NCBI RefSeq assembly: GCF_965137335.1
Contig: NZ_CBCRZD010000012.1
DNA length: 64,000 nucleotides
Strand: one strand, 5' to 3'
DNA from: Empedobacter stercoris
GTDB lineage: Bacteria > Bacteroidota > Bacteroidia > Flavobacteriales > Weeksellaceae
Made by a program: the position numbers and the translations under genes. Under the pieces are notes generated by a model. It saw only the letters and a list, made by a program, of their open reading frames with translations. It was not told the origin of the DNA and searched no databases. Below are positions 36,240-45,037 of the stretch, piece after piece; the stretch's first letter is position 1; each line of letters opens with the position of its first letter.

Positions 36240-38861
36240 TTATAAAGCTTGTAATTGCTCTTCGATTTGAGCAATTTTAGCCAATGTGTCTGCTTCTTTT
36301 TTTCGTTCTGCACCAATAACTTGTTCTGGCGCTCCAGCAACAAATTTTTCGTTAGATAATTTTTTACGAACAGAATTTAAGAAACCTTGATAGTATTCTA
36401 ACTCTTTTTGTAATTTCTCGCGTTCAGCTTCAACATCAATATTATCAGACATAGGAATCATAAATTCTAATGTACCTACACGGAAAGCAAAACCTTTTTC
36501 TGGTTTATCTCCAGTATTGAAGTTAGAAACATTTCCTAATTTCGAGAATACATCTACATAGATTTCGTTAGTAGCTTGTGCATCAGCAAAAACTTCTAAT
36601 GCTTCTTTTGGAGACATTCCTTTTTCTGAACGTAAACCACGAATTGCTGTTGTTGCTTCTTTCGTATTTTCAAAATTTTTGATAATCGTTTCATCAAAAG
36701 ATGTAATTTCTGGATACTTCGAAACAATTAAAGCTTCGTCATCCGTTCTTTCAGCAATTAAATGCCAAATTTCTTCTGTTAAGAAAGGCATAAATGGATG
36801 TAAAACTTTCAATACATTTTCTAAATAACCAATCGTTGCATCAAATGTTTTGCGATCAATTGGTTCTCCAAAAGTTGGTTTAATCGCTTCTAAATACCAA
36901 GAACAGAAATCATCCCAAATTAATTTATAGATCGCCATTAACGAATCTGATAAACGGTATTGATCGTAGTTATGTTCGATATCTGCTAAGGTTTGTTGGA
37001 ATTTATTTTCGAACCAGTTGACTGCTTTTACTTGCGCAGAAGTTTGCTCTAATTCGTCGTTTACTTCCCAACCTTTAATTAAACGGAAAGCATTCCAAAT
37101 TTTGTTGGCGAAGTTACGTCCTTGTAAACATAGCTCCACATCAAATGGTAAATCATTTCCAGCAGGAGCTGTTAATAACATTCCCATACGCGTAGCATCG
37201 GCTCCGTACTCGTTCATTAACTCAATCGGATCTGGCGAATTCCCTAAAGATTTTGACATTTTACGACCTTGTTTGTCACGAACGATACCTGTGAAATATA
37301 CATTTTCGAAAGGCAATTCGTTACGATATTCGTATCCAGCAACAATCATACGTGCTACCCAAAAGAAAATAATATCTGGACCAGTTACTAAATCTTGTGT
37401 TGGATAGTAATAATTGATTTCTTCGTTATCTGGTTCATTAATTCCATTGAAAACAGAAATTGGCCATAACCAAGAAGAGAACCAAGTATCTAATGCATCT
37501 TCATCTTGACGTAAATCTTCAATAGTTAAAGCAGTATTTCCTGTTTTTTCTTGTGCTAATGGTAATGCTTCTTCTTTTGTTAAAGCAACAACGAAATCTT
37601 CGTTTCCTTCACCATAGAAAAATGCAGGAATTTGGTGTCCCCACCATAATTGACGAGAAATGTTCCAATCTGTTACATTCTCCATCCAGTTACGATAGGT
37701 ATTTTTAAATTTCGCTGGGTGAAATTTAATTGTGTCGTTCATTACGTTATCTAATGCAGGTTTTGCTAAATCTGTCATTTTTAAGAACCATTGGTTCGAG
37801 ATTTTAGGCTCAATAACCGCTCCTGTACGTTCAGAAGTACCTACATTATTTTTATAATCTTCTACTTTTTCAAGTAAACCTTTTTCTTCTAATTCTTTCT
37901 CAACTTCTTTACGCGCTTTGAAACGATCCATTCCGGCATAGTTTAATCCGTAATCGTTTAATTTTGCTTCATCCGTAAAAATATCGATAAACTCTAAATT
38001 ATGTTTCTTACCTAATTCGTAGTCATTTGTATCGTGTGCAGGTGTTACTTTTAAACATCCCGTTCCGAATTCTAAATCAACATACTCATCTTCGATGATA
38101 TTCACTTCACGACCAACTAAAGGGACAATTACCTTCTGTCCTTTTAACCATTCGTAACGTTCGTCATTAGGATTAATACAAACAGCACTATCACCAAAAA
38201 TTGTTTCAGGACGAGTTGTCGCAACAACAATATAGTTGTCAGAACCTACAACTTGATATTTTAAGTAAAATAATTTTCCGTTTTTCTCTTTGTAAACAAC
38301 CTCTTCGTCAGAGATATTTGTTTTAGCTTCAGGATCCCAGTTTACCATGCGATACCCTCGATACACTAAACCTTTGTTGTATAAATCGATAAATACACGT
38401 TGAACAGATTCAGATAAATCAGGATCCATTGTAAATTTTGTACGATCCCAATCACAAGAAGCACCTAATTTCTTTAATTGATCCAAGATGATACCACCAT
38501 GCTTATGTGTCCAATCCCAAGCGTGTTCTAAGAATTTTTCGCGTCCGATATCAAATTTAGAAACACCTTCTTCTTTTAATTTCGCAACTACTTTTGCCTC
38601 AGTAGCAATTGAAGCATGGTCTGTTCCGGGAACCCAACATGCATTGAAGCCACGCATACGTGCACGACGAATTAATACGTCTTGAATCGTATTATTTAAC
38701 ATGTGTCCCATATGTAAGACACCTGTGACGTTTGGTGGTGGAATTACAATTGTGTAAGCTTTTCTTTGGTCTGGTGTAGATTTAAAATATTTTTTCTCCA
38801 TCCAGTATTCATACCATTTTCCTTCTACCTCTGTCGGCGTATATTTCGATGCAATTTCCAT
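36240..38861 (-). CDS. valS: Valyl-tRNA synthetase
   Basis: An 873-residue class Ia synthetase that charges tRNA-Val. The HIGH motif appears as HMGH in PPPNVTGVLHMGHMLNNT (near 51), the editing domain lies in the middle, KMSKS appears in GRKMSKSLGNSPDP, and the C-terminal coiled-coil arm (VEAEREKLQKELEYYQGFLNSVRKKLSNEKFVAGAPEQV) is characteristic of ValRS. Length and motifs are complete. It has its own terminator; in the leader, TTGGGCA (38888-38894) and TGCCCAA (38908-38914) form an inverted repeat. Confidence 0.97.
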   Translation of the reverse strand: MEIASKYTPTEVEGKWYEYWMEKKYFKSTPDQRKAYTIVIPPPNVTGVLHMGHMLNNTIQDVLIRRARMRGFNACWVPGTDHASIATEAKVVAKLKEEGVSKFDIGREKFLEHAWDWTHKHGGIILDQLKKLGASCDWDRTKFTMDPDLSESVQRVFIDLYNKGLVYRGYRMVNWDPEAKTNISDEEVVYKEKNGKLFYLKYQVVGSDNYIVVATTRPETIFGDSAVCINPNDERYEWLKGQKVIVPLVGREVNIIEDEYVDLEFGTGCLKVTPAHDTNDYELGKKHNLEFIDIFTDEAKLNDYGLNYAGMDRFKARKEVEKELEEKGLLEKVEDYKNNVGTSERTGAVIEPKISNQWFLKMTDLAKPALDNVMNDTIKFHPAKFKNTYRNWMENVTDWNISRQLWWGHQIPAFFYGEGNEDFVVALTKEEALPLAQEKTGNTALTIEDLRQDEDALDTWFSSWLWPISVFNGINEPDNEEINYYYPTQDLVTGPDIIFFWVARMIVAGYEYRNELPFENVYFTGIVRDKQGRKMSKSLGNSPDPIELMNEYGADATRMGMLLTAPAGNDLPFDVELCLQGRNFANKIWNAFRLIKGWEVNDELEQTSAQVKAVNWFENKFQQTLADIEHNYDQYRLSDSLMAIYKLIWDDFCSWYLEAIKPTFGEPIDRKTFDATIGYLENVLKVLHPFMPFLTEEIWHLIAERTDDEALIVSKYPEITSFDETIIKNFENTKEATTAIRGLRSEKGMSPKEALEVFADAQATNEIYVDVFSKLGNVSNFNTGDKPEKGFAFRVGTLEFMIPMSDNIDVEAEREKLQKELEYYQGFLNSVRKKLSNEKFVAGAPEQVIGAERKKEADTLAKIAQIEEQLQAL

Positions 38862-38940
38862 TATTTATTTATAACTTAAAAACAAATTTGGGCAAATTTA
38901 CACAATCTGCCCAATATTTCTTAACTAATAAAGAATTTGT

Positions 38941-39600
38941 TTATTTATTCAACAACTCGATAAGTAAAATTAAATCTTGCTCTTTTTTCAGATTAAGTTT
39001 ATTATTATTTACAATTTCTGCTACGTTTTTATCAGTAAATTCTCCAAACTTTTTTGTTGATTTTGGTACGTTAAACAATTTATCATCAAATCCAATCTGT
39101 AATTTATCTTGTTTATAATAACTTGTTTTATTTGAAGCATTTAAACCACTTGCTCCTAATCCATCAATTCCATCTATCGTTAACTTTTTGTAAAGTACTA
39201 TTTTAGCATCCATTGGTGTTAATACTTGCAAATACCTTGAAGACACCACATTTCCTTCTATAAAATTTACATACTTATAAATTTTCCCATTGTCAAACCT
39301 AATTATTTGATCAGAATATTTATTCATTTTATATAAATAACCATCGCGTAAAAATTCGAAATCATCTAATAAGGCATTATATCTAAAATTTTCTTTTTCT
39401 TTGAAGCCATCAATACTCGCAGGTAAAAAGTTTACATCAAAATACTCATTCTTATTTGTAGAACCATCTGTATATTTTTGTTGTTTCAATTCTGCTACTA
39501 ACGTTTGCAAATTATATTCATTAACAGTTGCTGTTGAAGATATCTGCGCATCGACACTATTAAAAGTTAAAAGTAATAATGGAATAATTACTGTTTTCAT
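38941..39600 (-). CDS. Secreted hypothetical protein
   Basis: A 219-residue protein with a signal peptide (MKTVIIPLLLLTFNSVDAQ). The mature part is rich in Tyr, Lys and Asp and looks beta-rich. The middle (NKYSDQIIRFDNGKIYKYVNFIEGNVVSSRYLQVL) and the lysine-rich end recall secreted flavobacterial proteins of unknown function. It lies upstream of valS on the same strand with about 80 bp between them. No family is recognised. Confidence 0.6.
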   Translation of the reverse strand: MKTVIIPLLLLTFNSVDAQISSTATVNEYNLQTLVAELKQQKYTDGSTNKNEYFDVNFLPASIDGFKEKENFRYNALLDDFEFLRDGYLYKMNKYSDQIIRFDNGKIYKYVNFIEGNVVSSRYLQVLTPMDAKIVLYKKLTIDGIDGLGASGLNASNKTSYYKQDKLQIGFDDKLFNVPKSTKKFGEFTDKNVAEIVNNNKLNLKKEQDLILLIELLNK

Positions 39601-39689
39601 ATTAATGTTTTTTTATACTTACTAAAATACAAAAAAAGCATTCTTTTTTGGATTATTTGCTTAACTTTGATTATAAATTAATTATCGTT

Positions 39690-40055
39690 ATGAAAAAATT
39701 AATGTTTGTAAGTGTTTTTGCATTAGGTATTTCGAGTGCATTTGCTCAAACGCTTAGTTTAGATAAAGAAGAAATTCAATTTGGGAATATTAAATTGAAT
39801 ACAGATGTTACTTCAAAAATTAAAGTAACAAATACAGGAGACAAGCCTTTAGTTCTTAAAAGTGTTGTAGGATCTTGTGGATGTACAGCTCCTGATTATC
39901 CTAAAACCCCAATAGCTCCAGGCGCATCTGCAGATATCACAGTAAAATATTCGAGTGGTTCTATGGCAGGGGATTTTAATAAATCTGTCACAATCACATC
40001 TAATGATGCAACCTCTTCTCGTAAAATCTTCAGAGTAAAAGGTAAAGCACAATAA
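39690..40055 (+). CDS. DUF1573 exported protein
   Basis: A 121-residue protein after choosing ATG 39690 as start, with a signal peptide (MKKLMFVSVFALGISSAFAQ). The single DUF1573 domain shows VTNTGDKPLVLKSVVGSCGCTAPDYPKTPIAPGASADITVKYSS, an Ig-like fold with a conserved CGC motif. Proteins of this type are abundant in the flavobacterial periplasm or on the outer membrane, but their role is not established. A TAACTTTG -7-like element lies at 39662-39669 and a strong terminator follows. Confidence 0.85.
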   Translation: MKKLMFVSVFALGISSAFAQTLSLDKEEIQFGNIKLNTDVTSKIKVTNTGDKPLVLKSVVGSCGCTAPDYPKTPIAPGASADITVKYSSGSMAGDFNKSVTITSNDATSSRKIFRVKGKAQ

Positions 40056-40060
40056 TACTT

Positions 40061-40087
40061 AAAGCAAGCTAATTAGCTTGCTTTTTT
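40061..40087 (+). terminator. Terminator after the DUF1573 gene, overlapping a convergent gene end
   Basis: A perfect palindromic stem AAAGCAAGCT-AATT-AGCTTGCTTT followed by seven T residues. The stop codon of the convergent membrane-protein gene (40069) lies inside the stem, so this DNA serves as both coding end and terminator. Confidence 0.75.
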
Positions 40088-41730
40088 TGTTCTTGCATCA
40101 AAAATTCAGTTATTTTTTTTCGTTCATTTTCATTCATCTGAACAAAATAAAATCCATTTTTCACATTTAAAGAATCTATTTGTTGCGGATAACCATTATA
40201 TATTAAATAACTATTCAAAGTCGAAGTACTAATCGCAGGTACAGGAGAGTTATAAATCAAGGGATAATTTGTAGGGTAATTATATAAAATATTTCCTATT
40301 TTTTTTTCTAATGTTGGTATTTCTCTGTAAGTACCTGGCTGTAAAAGTTGCTTTAATTCTATTTTTTTTTGATACGAAAAAGATCGTATTGAATTTGAAC
40401 TTAATCTACCTAAGTTTGGAAATAAAATAAAAAGAGAAACTGCAAAGACACCTAAAAAACTTATTCCTTTTGAAAACTGAAAATAGGTTTTATGATTAAA
40501 AATACTTAAAATCAGTACAACATCAATAACCAAAATATCTAAAAGAAATCTAAATTGAGGCGATAAAAATAGCATTACAAATAACTTTATCCAGCAACAA
40601 AATATTAATAATTGAATGGTCGATTTTTTGTAGAAAAAACTAATTATTGTTGTTAAAAGTGTAAATCCTATAATGAATAATAATATAATTGACCGCACAG
40701 CATTCTGAAACAAAATTGCATATAAATATTCAAATGAATTCATTTTCATTACCTCTTCAAATGTAAAAGAATCCTTTAGTGGAATAAACTTTCCATTTAA
40801 TTTCGAGATATCATACATACTTTTAGGCGAACTCCATTGGAGATTTTCAATAGAACTGAAGCTTATAGGAAATAAAGGATTTGAAGAAACAATAATTCCT
40901 TTGCAACAAAACAAGAAAGTAAAAAATATGATTAAAAGAATATTTTTATCCTTCAAAAATCTATATTCTTTATTCTTCAAATATTCAATTAAGAAAAAAA
41001 TCAGTAGAACAATGCTAATTGGTTTTATAACAACCAAAATTGTCGAATAAAATAAATAATCTGAAACTTTTCCTTTTTGATTTAAATATTCATTGATTAG
41101 TAAAATTGTTATAACAAAAACAGGTAAATCGGGAGAAGGAGAATTTAAAAAAAATAAAAACAAAATGTTAAAAAACAACAATTTGTAGCACTTTTTATCA
41201 AATACATATAAATTAAAAACAATAAATAAACTTATGTTTAATCGATAATAAACATCCAAACTCTCGTTAACAGCAGCTTGTAAAATATGCCAAAAACTAT
41301 TTTGTGCTAAAACCCATTCTAAATTAGAAAGTCCCTTTACAAAACCAGCAAAATCCAACCATTTTATCGTCGGAATGTAGTAACCAAAATGGTCTAAAAT
41401 AAACGGATAAGTTGTTGCAACCAACAAGCCTAAAAAAGAAAATACATAAAAATATCGTGAAATATTTCTCAACTCTTTCACATATTTTTGAACCTCTTTT
41501 CTATGATAAATTAAGGAAAGAATAGAAATAAGAATTAAAATTGCTTCGTAAGTAAAATTTAAAGGGATAAAAAATGCAAGTAGAAAACTGAGAAGTCCTA
41601 CTCCTATCATCCCGTTCAAAATAACAAAAGAAATTGACGAATTTATTTTTGGGAATATTTTTTGAAAAAGGAATCCAAATCCTAAAAAATATAAGAGTAA
41701 TAACGTTGAAAATATTAATTGCGAAATCAT
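40069..41730 (-). CDS. Multi-pass membrane protein (LIC_10190-like)
   Basis: A 553-residue integral membrane protein with roughly 11-13 predicted helices. The early pattern FILDHFGYYIPTIKWLDFAGFVKGLSNLEWVLAQNSFWHIL resembles LIC_10190-type proteins and other glycosyltransferase-like membrane enzymes, where acidic residues after helix 1 may bind a lipid-linked sugar. Its start overlaps the stop of the DtxR-type regulator by one base, so it is co-transcribed with it. The function is unknown; a cell-envelope role is inferred. Confidence 0.6.
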   Translation of the reverse strand: MISQLIFSTLLLLYFLGFGFLFQKIFPKINSSISFVILNGMIGVGLLSFLLAFFIPLNFTYEAILILISILSLIYHRKEVQKYVKELRNISRYFYVFSFLGLLVATTYPFILDHFGYYIPTIKWLDFAGFVKGLSNLEWVLAQNSFWHILQAAVNESLDVYYRLNISLFIVFNLYVFDKKCYKLLFFNILFLFFLNSPSPDLPVFVITILLINEYLNQKGKVSDYLFYSTILVVIKPISIVLLIFFLIEYLKNKEYRFLKDKNILLIIFFTFLFCCKGIIVSSNPLFPISFSSIENLQWSSPKSMYDISKLNGKFIPLKDSFTFEEVMKMNSFEYLYAILFQNAVRSIILLFIIGFTLLTTIISFFYKKSTIQLLIFCCWIKLFVMLFLSPQFRFLLDILVIDVVLILSIFNHKTYFQFSKGISFLGVFAVSLFILFPNLGRLSSNSIRSFSYQKKIELKQLLQPGTYREIPTLEKKIGNILYNYPTNYPLIYNSPVPAISTSTLNSYLIYNGYPQQIDSLNVKNGFYFVQMNENERKKITEFLMQEQKKQAN

Positions 41731-42386
41731 TATTTACCTAACAACCTTGACGTTACATGATTACTAAAAGTTTCAACTTCATTTGTTTCAAGAAATTCTA
41801 CCGTCATAGTTCCATCAAATTCCTCAATTGAAATGATCTTTATTTTATCATTTAGTTGAATGTTTTTCGAATTCAGATATTTTAAAAATTCATCCGAAGA
41901 ACCTATAACAGCACAAATTTCAACTAAATCTCCTTGCTGAAATTCAGACAATTTTTTATAGTGAACAAACTCTACATTTCCATATTTATCTGGAATTGGC
42001 GAGCCATGTGGATCTAATTTGGGATAATTTAAAATTTCATCCATTTTATCAAAAAAAGAAGGACTTTGAATATGTTCTATTTGCTCTGCAATTTCATGTA
42101 CTTCTTCCCAACCAAATCCCATTTTTTCGACCAAAAACATTTCCGTTAATCGATGTTTTCGTACAATCAAAGATGCTTTCAAAATTCCTTTATCAGATAG
42201 CCGAAGTGGTTTATACGATTCATAGATCACCAATTCTTTTTCAGCTAATTTTTTCATCATACTGTTTACAGTAGGCATTTTTATTTCCAAATGCTTACTC
42301 AAATCCTTCACATTCACTTCTCCTTTACCATTTTCAGAAAGATGAAATAATGCTTTTAGGTAATTTTCTTCGACCAATGAATTCAT
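41730..42386 (-). CDS. DtxR/MntR-family metal-dependent regulator
   Basis: A 218-residue regulator with an N-terminal winged helix (VEENYLKALFHLSENG...LEIKMPTVNSMMKKLAEKELV), a metal-binding dimerisation domain (VRKHRLTEMFLVEKMGFGWEEVHEIAEQIEHIQSPSFFDKMDEILNYPKLDPHGSPIP) and an SH3-like FeoA-type C-terminus. This is the standard layout of IdeR/MntR proteins that repress metal-uptake genes when Fe(II) or Mn(II) is plentiful. It is divergent from a TonB receptor, with a palindromic site between them, and is followed by a membrane-protein gene that overlaps it by one base. Confidence 0.9.
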   Translation of the reverse strand: MNSLVEENYLKALFHLSENGKGEVNVKDLSKHLEIKMPTVNSMMKKLAEKELVIYESYKPLRLSDKGILKASLIVRKHRLTEMFLVEKMGFGWEEVHEIAEQIEHIQSPSFFDKMDEILNYPKLDPHGSPIPDKYGNVEFVHYKKLSEFQQGDLVEICAVIGSSDEFLKYLNSKNIQLNDKIKIISIEEFDGTMTVEFLETNEVETFSNHVTSRLLGK

Positions 42387-42442
42387 AAAACAAATATAGT
42401 TGAAAATTAAGTAAAATTAAAAAATTCATTTTTAACAATATT

Positions 42443-42481
42443 TTTATTAGATTTGTCTAACTTTTAAATTAGTCTAATAAA
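42443..42481 (+). promoter_or_regulatory. Candidate DtxR-type operator over the TonB-receptor promoter
   Basis: TTTATTAGA (42443-42451) and TCTAATAAA (42473-42481) are perfect inverted repeats. Inside are two smaller palindromes: TTAGATTTGTCTAA (42447-42460) and ATTAGTCTAAT (42468-42478). The -7-like element TAGATTTG (42448-42455) is buried in the left palindrome, so a bound repressor would block RNA polymerase. The adjacent DtxR-type regulator is the likely ligand, by position only. Confidence 0.6.
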
Positions 42482-42487
42482 TATAGC

Positions 42488-44545
42488 ATGAATAATACTT
42501 TAAGCATCCTCATTTCAACTTTACCATTACTTGCACTCTCCCAAAACATAAATAATGATAGTTTAATAGTAAAAGATTCTACCGAAAAATTAAATGAAGT
42601 GGTAGTTACAGGCACTATGAAAGCTATAAAAAAATCTGATAGCCCCGTGCCTATTGAAATTTACACTACAAAATTTTTAAAAAAAAATCCAACCTCATCA
42701 CTTTTTGATGCTGTACAATTAATCAATGGAGTTCAACCACAACTAAACTGTAACGTTTGCAACACAGGTGATATTCATATTAACGGAATGGAAGGTCCAT
42801 ATACCATGATTTTAATTGACGGAATGCCAATTGTTTCTTCTCTATCTACTGTTTATGGTTTGAGCGGAATTCCGAATTCTTTGGTTGAACGAATAGAAGT
42901 CGTAAAAGGGCCAGCATCTTCCCTTTATGGAACAGAAGCTATGGGAGGAATAATTAATGTGATTACAAAATCTCCGAAATCTGCTCCGAAATTATCTATA
43001 GATGCTTTTACAACTTCATGGTTAGAAACCAATCTTGATGGTGGATACAAATATAATTTAGGAGAAAAGGTAAATGGTTTATTTGGTTTTAATTACTTTA
43101 AATATGACAATAAAAAAGATAAAAATAACGACGGATTTACGGATGTAACTCTACAAGATCGTGTCACTTTATTCAATAAGTTTGATTTTGAACGTCAAGA
43201 AAATAGAACAGCATCAGTTGCTTTACGCTATTTATACGAAGATCGTTGGGGAGGTGAAACGAGCTGGAAACGTAAATTACACAGAGGAGGTGATGAAGTT
43301 TACGCCGAAAGTATTATGACAAATCGTTTTGAAGCGATCGGAATGTATCAATTACCTCTAAAAGAGAAAATAATGACTCAATTTTCGTATAATTTTCATC
43401 AACAGAATTCATTTTATGGTCCAGAATCTTATCAAGGAAAACAACAAGTTATCTTTACTCAAGCTTATTGGGATAAAATAATTGGAAAACATAGTTTTAT
43501 TTTAGGATCTTCATTTAAATATACTCATTATGATGATAACACAAGAGGTACTGGAGAATATGATGAGGATAATAATCTAATTAAAAATAACCCAATGAAT
43601 TCACCGATTCCTGGTATTTTTGTACAAGACGAATGGACATTGAATGCTGAAAATAAACTATTACTTGGTTATCGATTTGATTACGATAAAACACATAAAG
43701 GAATACATTCTCCAAGAATTGCATACAAATTTTCACCTTCATCATATCATACTTTAAGAGCAAGTTTTGGTACGGGATTTCGTGTTGTAAATGTATTTAC
43801 AGAAGATCATCGTGCATTAACTGGCGCTAGACAAGTAGTTTTTGAAAATGAATTAAAACCTGAAAAATCATATAACGGAAATATTAATTATGTATTCAAA
43901 CAACCAACATCTTTTGCAGCATTAAACTTTGATTTCACTACATTCTATTCTTATTTCACAAATAAAATTATTGCGAACACAGACATAGATGAAACAAAGA
44001 TTATCTACGACAATTTAAACGGACACGCAATTTCTCAAGGGGTATCTTTGAACGTAGATGCAACATTTGATTTTCCCCTAAAAATAATGCTTGGCGCAAC
44101 CTATATGGATGTGTACAAAAACGAAAATGAAAAAAAAGAAGTGCAATATCATGCTCCAAAATTCTCTGGAAATTTCTTAGCAAGTTATGCATTCAAAAAA
44201 GATTTTACTATTGATTTAACCGCCAATTATAATGACAAAATGAAATTACCTCGTGTTGAAAATGATTATCGACCAGAATATTCAAAACCAACTTTTATAG
44301 CAAATATTCAATTTACCAAATCATTTAAAAACAATATTGAAATCTATGGTGGAGTAAAAAATCTTTTCAATGTCTTACCAAAAAACGATGTCATTGCTCG
44401 TTGGTGGGATCCTTTTGGAGAACCGGGAAATGGCGTTAAACCTCCACAAGGCAGGAATGATGTTATTTTTGAACCAAATGATTACAGTTACACAGCAATG
44501 CAAGGTGCTCGTGGTTTTTTCGGAATCCGTTATAACTTAAAATAA
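42488..44545 (+). CDS. TonB-dependent outer-membrane receptor
   Basis: A 685-residue outer-membrane receptor with signal peptide, TonB-box-like stretch (LNEVVVTG, residues 35-42), plug domain (INGMEGPYTMILIDGMPIVSS...ERIEVVKGPASSLYGTEAMGGIINVITK) and a C-terminal beta-barrel ending in a phenylalanine-rich last strand (ARGFFGIRYNLK). The plug carries a cysteine pair NCNVCN (Cys88, Cys91). It most likely imports a metal chelate or metal ion, given the divergent DtxR-type gene and operator. The following thioredoxin-like gene overlaps it by TAATG. The exact substrate is unknown. Confidence 0.88.
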   Translation: MNNTLSILISTLPLLALSQNINNDSLIVKDSTEKLNEVVVTGTMKAIKKSDSPVPIEIYTTKFLKKNPTSSLFDAVQLINGVQPQLNCNVCNTGDIHINGMEGPYTMILIDGMPIVSSLSTVYGLSGIPNSLVERIEVVKGPASSLYGTEAMGGIINVITKSPKSAPKLSIDAFTTSWLETNLDGGYKYNLGEKVNGLFGFNYFKYDNKKDKNNDGFTDVTLQDRVTLFNKFDFERQENRTASVALRYLYEDRWGGETSWKRKLHRGGDEVYAESIMTNRFEAIGMYQLPLKEKIMTQFSYNFHQQNSFYGPESYQGKQQVIFTQAYWDKIIGKHSFILGSSFKYTHYDDNTRGTGEYDEDNNLIKNNPMNSPIPGIFVQDEWTLNAENKLLLGYRFDYDKTHKGIHSPRIAYKFSPSSYHTLRASFGTGFRVVNVFTEDHRALTGARQVVFENELKPEKSYNGNINYVFKQPTSFAALNFDFTTFYSYFTNKIIANTDIDETKIIYDNLNGHAISQGVSLNVDATFDFPLKIMLGATYMDVYKNENEKKEVQYHAPKFSGNFLASYAFKKDFTIDLTANYNDKMKLPRVENDYRPEYSKPTFIANIQFTKSFKNNIEIYGGVKNLFNVLPKNDVIARWWDPFGEPGNGVKPPQGRNDVIFEPNDYSYTAMQGARGFFGIRYNLK

Positions 44546-44991
44546 TGAAAAAATATTACATCATTTTTCTACTATTATCAATTTATAGTCAAGCACAAAT
44601 TTCATTCGAAAAATTCAATTCTAATTTCCATGAAAAACCGAAACCTATATTGCTCTTTTTTTCAACAAAGTGGTGCAGCTATTGCTTAATTCAAAAAAAA
44701 CAAATTGAAAAAGATAAGAGTTTATTCCACTTTTTAAATAACGAAGTTTATTATTTAGAAGTAGATGCAGAGTCGCATGATACTATTTATTTTTTAGAAA
44801 AAGTTTATCAACCTAAAGAAAAACTACATGCTTTTGTTGAGGAATTTATTTCAACAAACGAACAGATTAATTATCCGTATTGGGTTTTAATCTCAAAAGA
44901 TCTTAGAATAGAAATGACCTATTCTGGACTTATTAAAAACAAATCATTTAAAATCCTATTGGAAAAGTATTTTAAAGGCCCTAATTTTTAG
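44545..44991 (+). CDS. Exported thioredoxin-like protein
   Basis: A 148-residue protein with a signal peptide (ending SIYSQAQ) and a thioredoxin fold. The active site is FFSTKWCSYC with Cys44 and Cys47, giving a CxxC in a periplasmic setting. Its start overlaps the receptor stop by one base, so the two are coupled. A role in reducing a metal, a bound chelate or the cysteine pair of the receptor plug is possible, but this is inference. Confidence 0.75.
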   Translation: MKKYYIIFLLLSIYSQAQISFEKFNSNFHEKPKPILLFFSTKWCSYCLIQKKQIEKDKSLFHFLNNEVYYLEVDAESHDTIYFLEKVYQPKEKLHAFVEEFISTNEQINYPYWVLISKDLRIEMTYSGLIKNKSFKILLEKYFKGPNF

Positions 44992-44996
44992 ATTTA

Positions 44997-45027
44997 AAAA
45001 AAGCCTCAAGATAATTTAAGGCTTTTT
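44997..45027. terminator. Terminator between convergent genes
   Basis: AAAAGCCTCAAG and TTTAAGGCTTTT pair with one mismatch around ATAA and are flanked by A and T runs, between the thioredoxin gene and convergent homoserine dehydrogenase. Confidence 0.6.
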
Positions 45028-45037
45028 ATCCTAAATA

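Noticed and set aside
37018..37407. 129-codon plus-strand frame inside valS
   Set aside because: Shadow of a highly conserved synthetase gene.
38888..38914. Inverted repeat TTGGGCA/TGCCCAA before valS as a T-box or attenuator
   Set aside because: No T-box core or specifier-loop sequence is visible and no T run follows; it may only be a weak terminator of the upstream gene.
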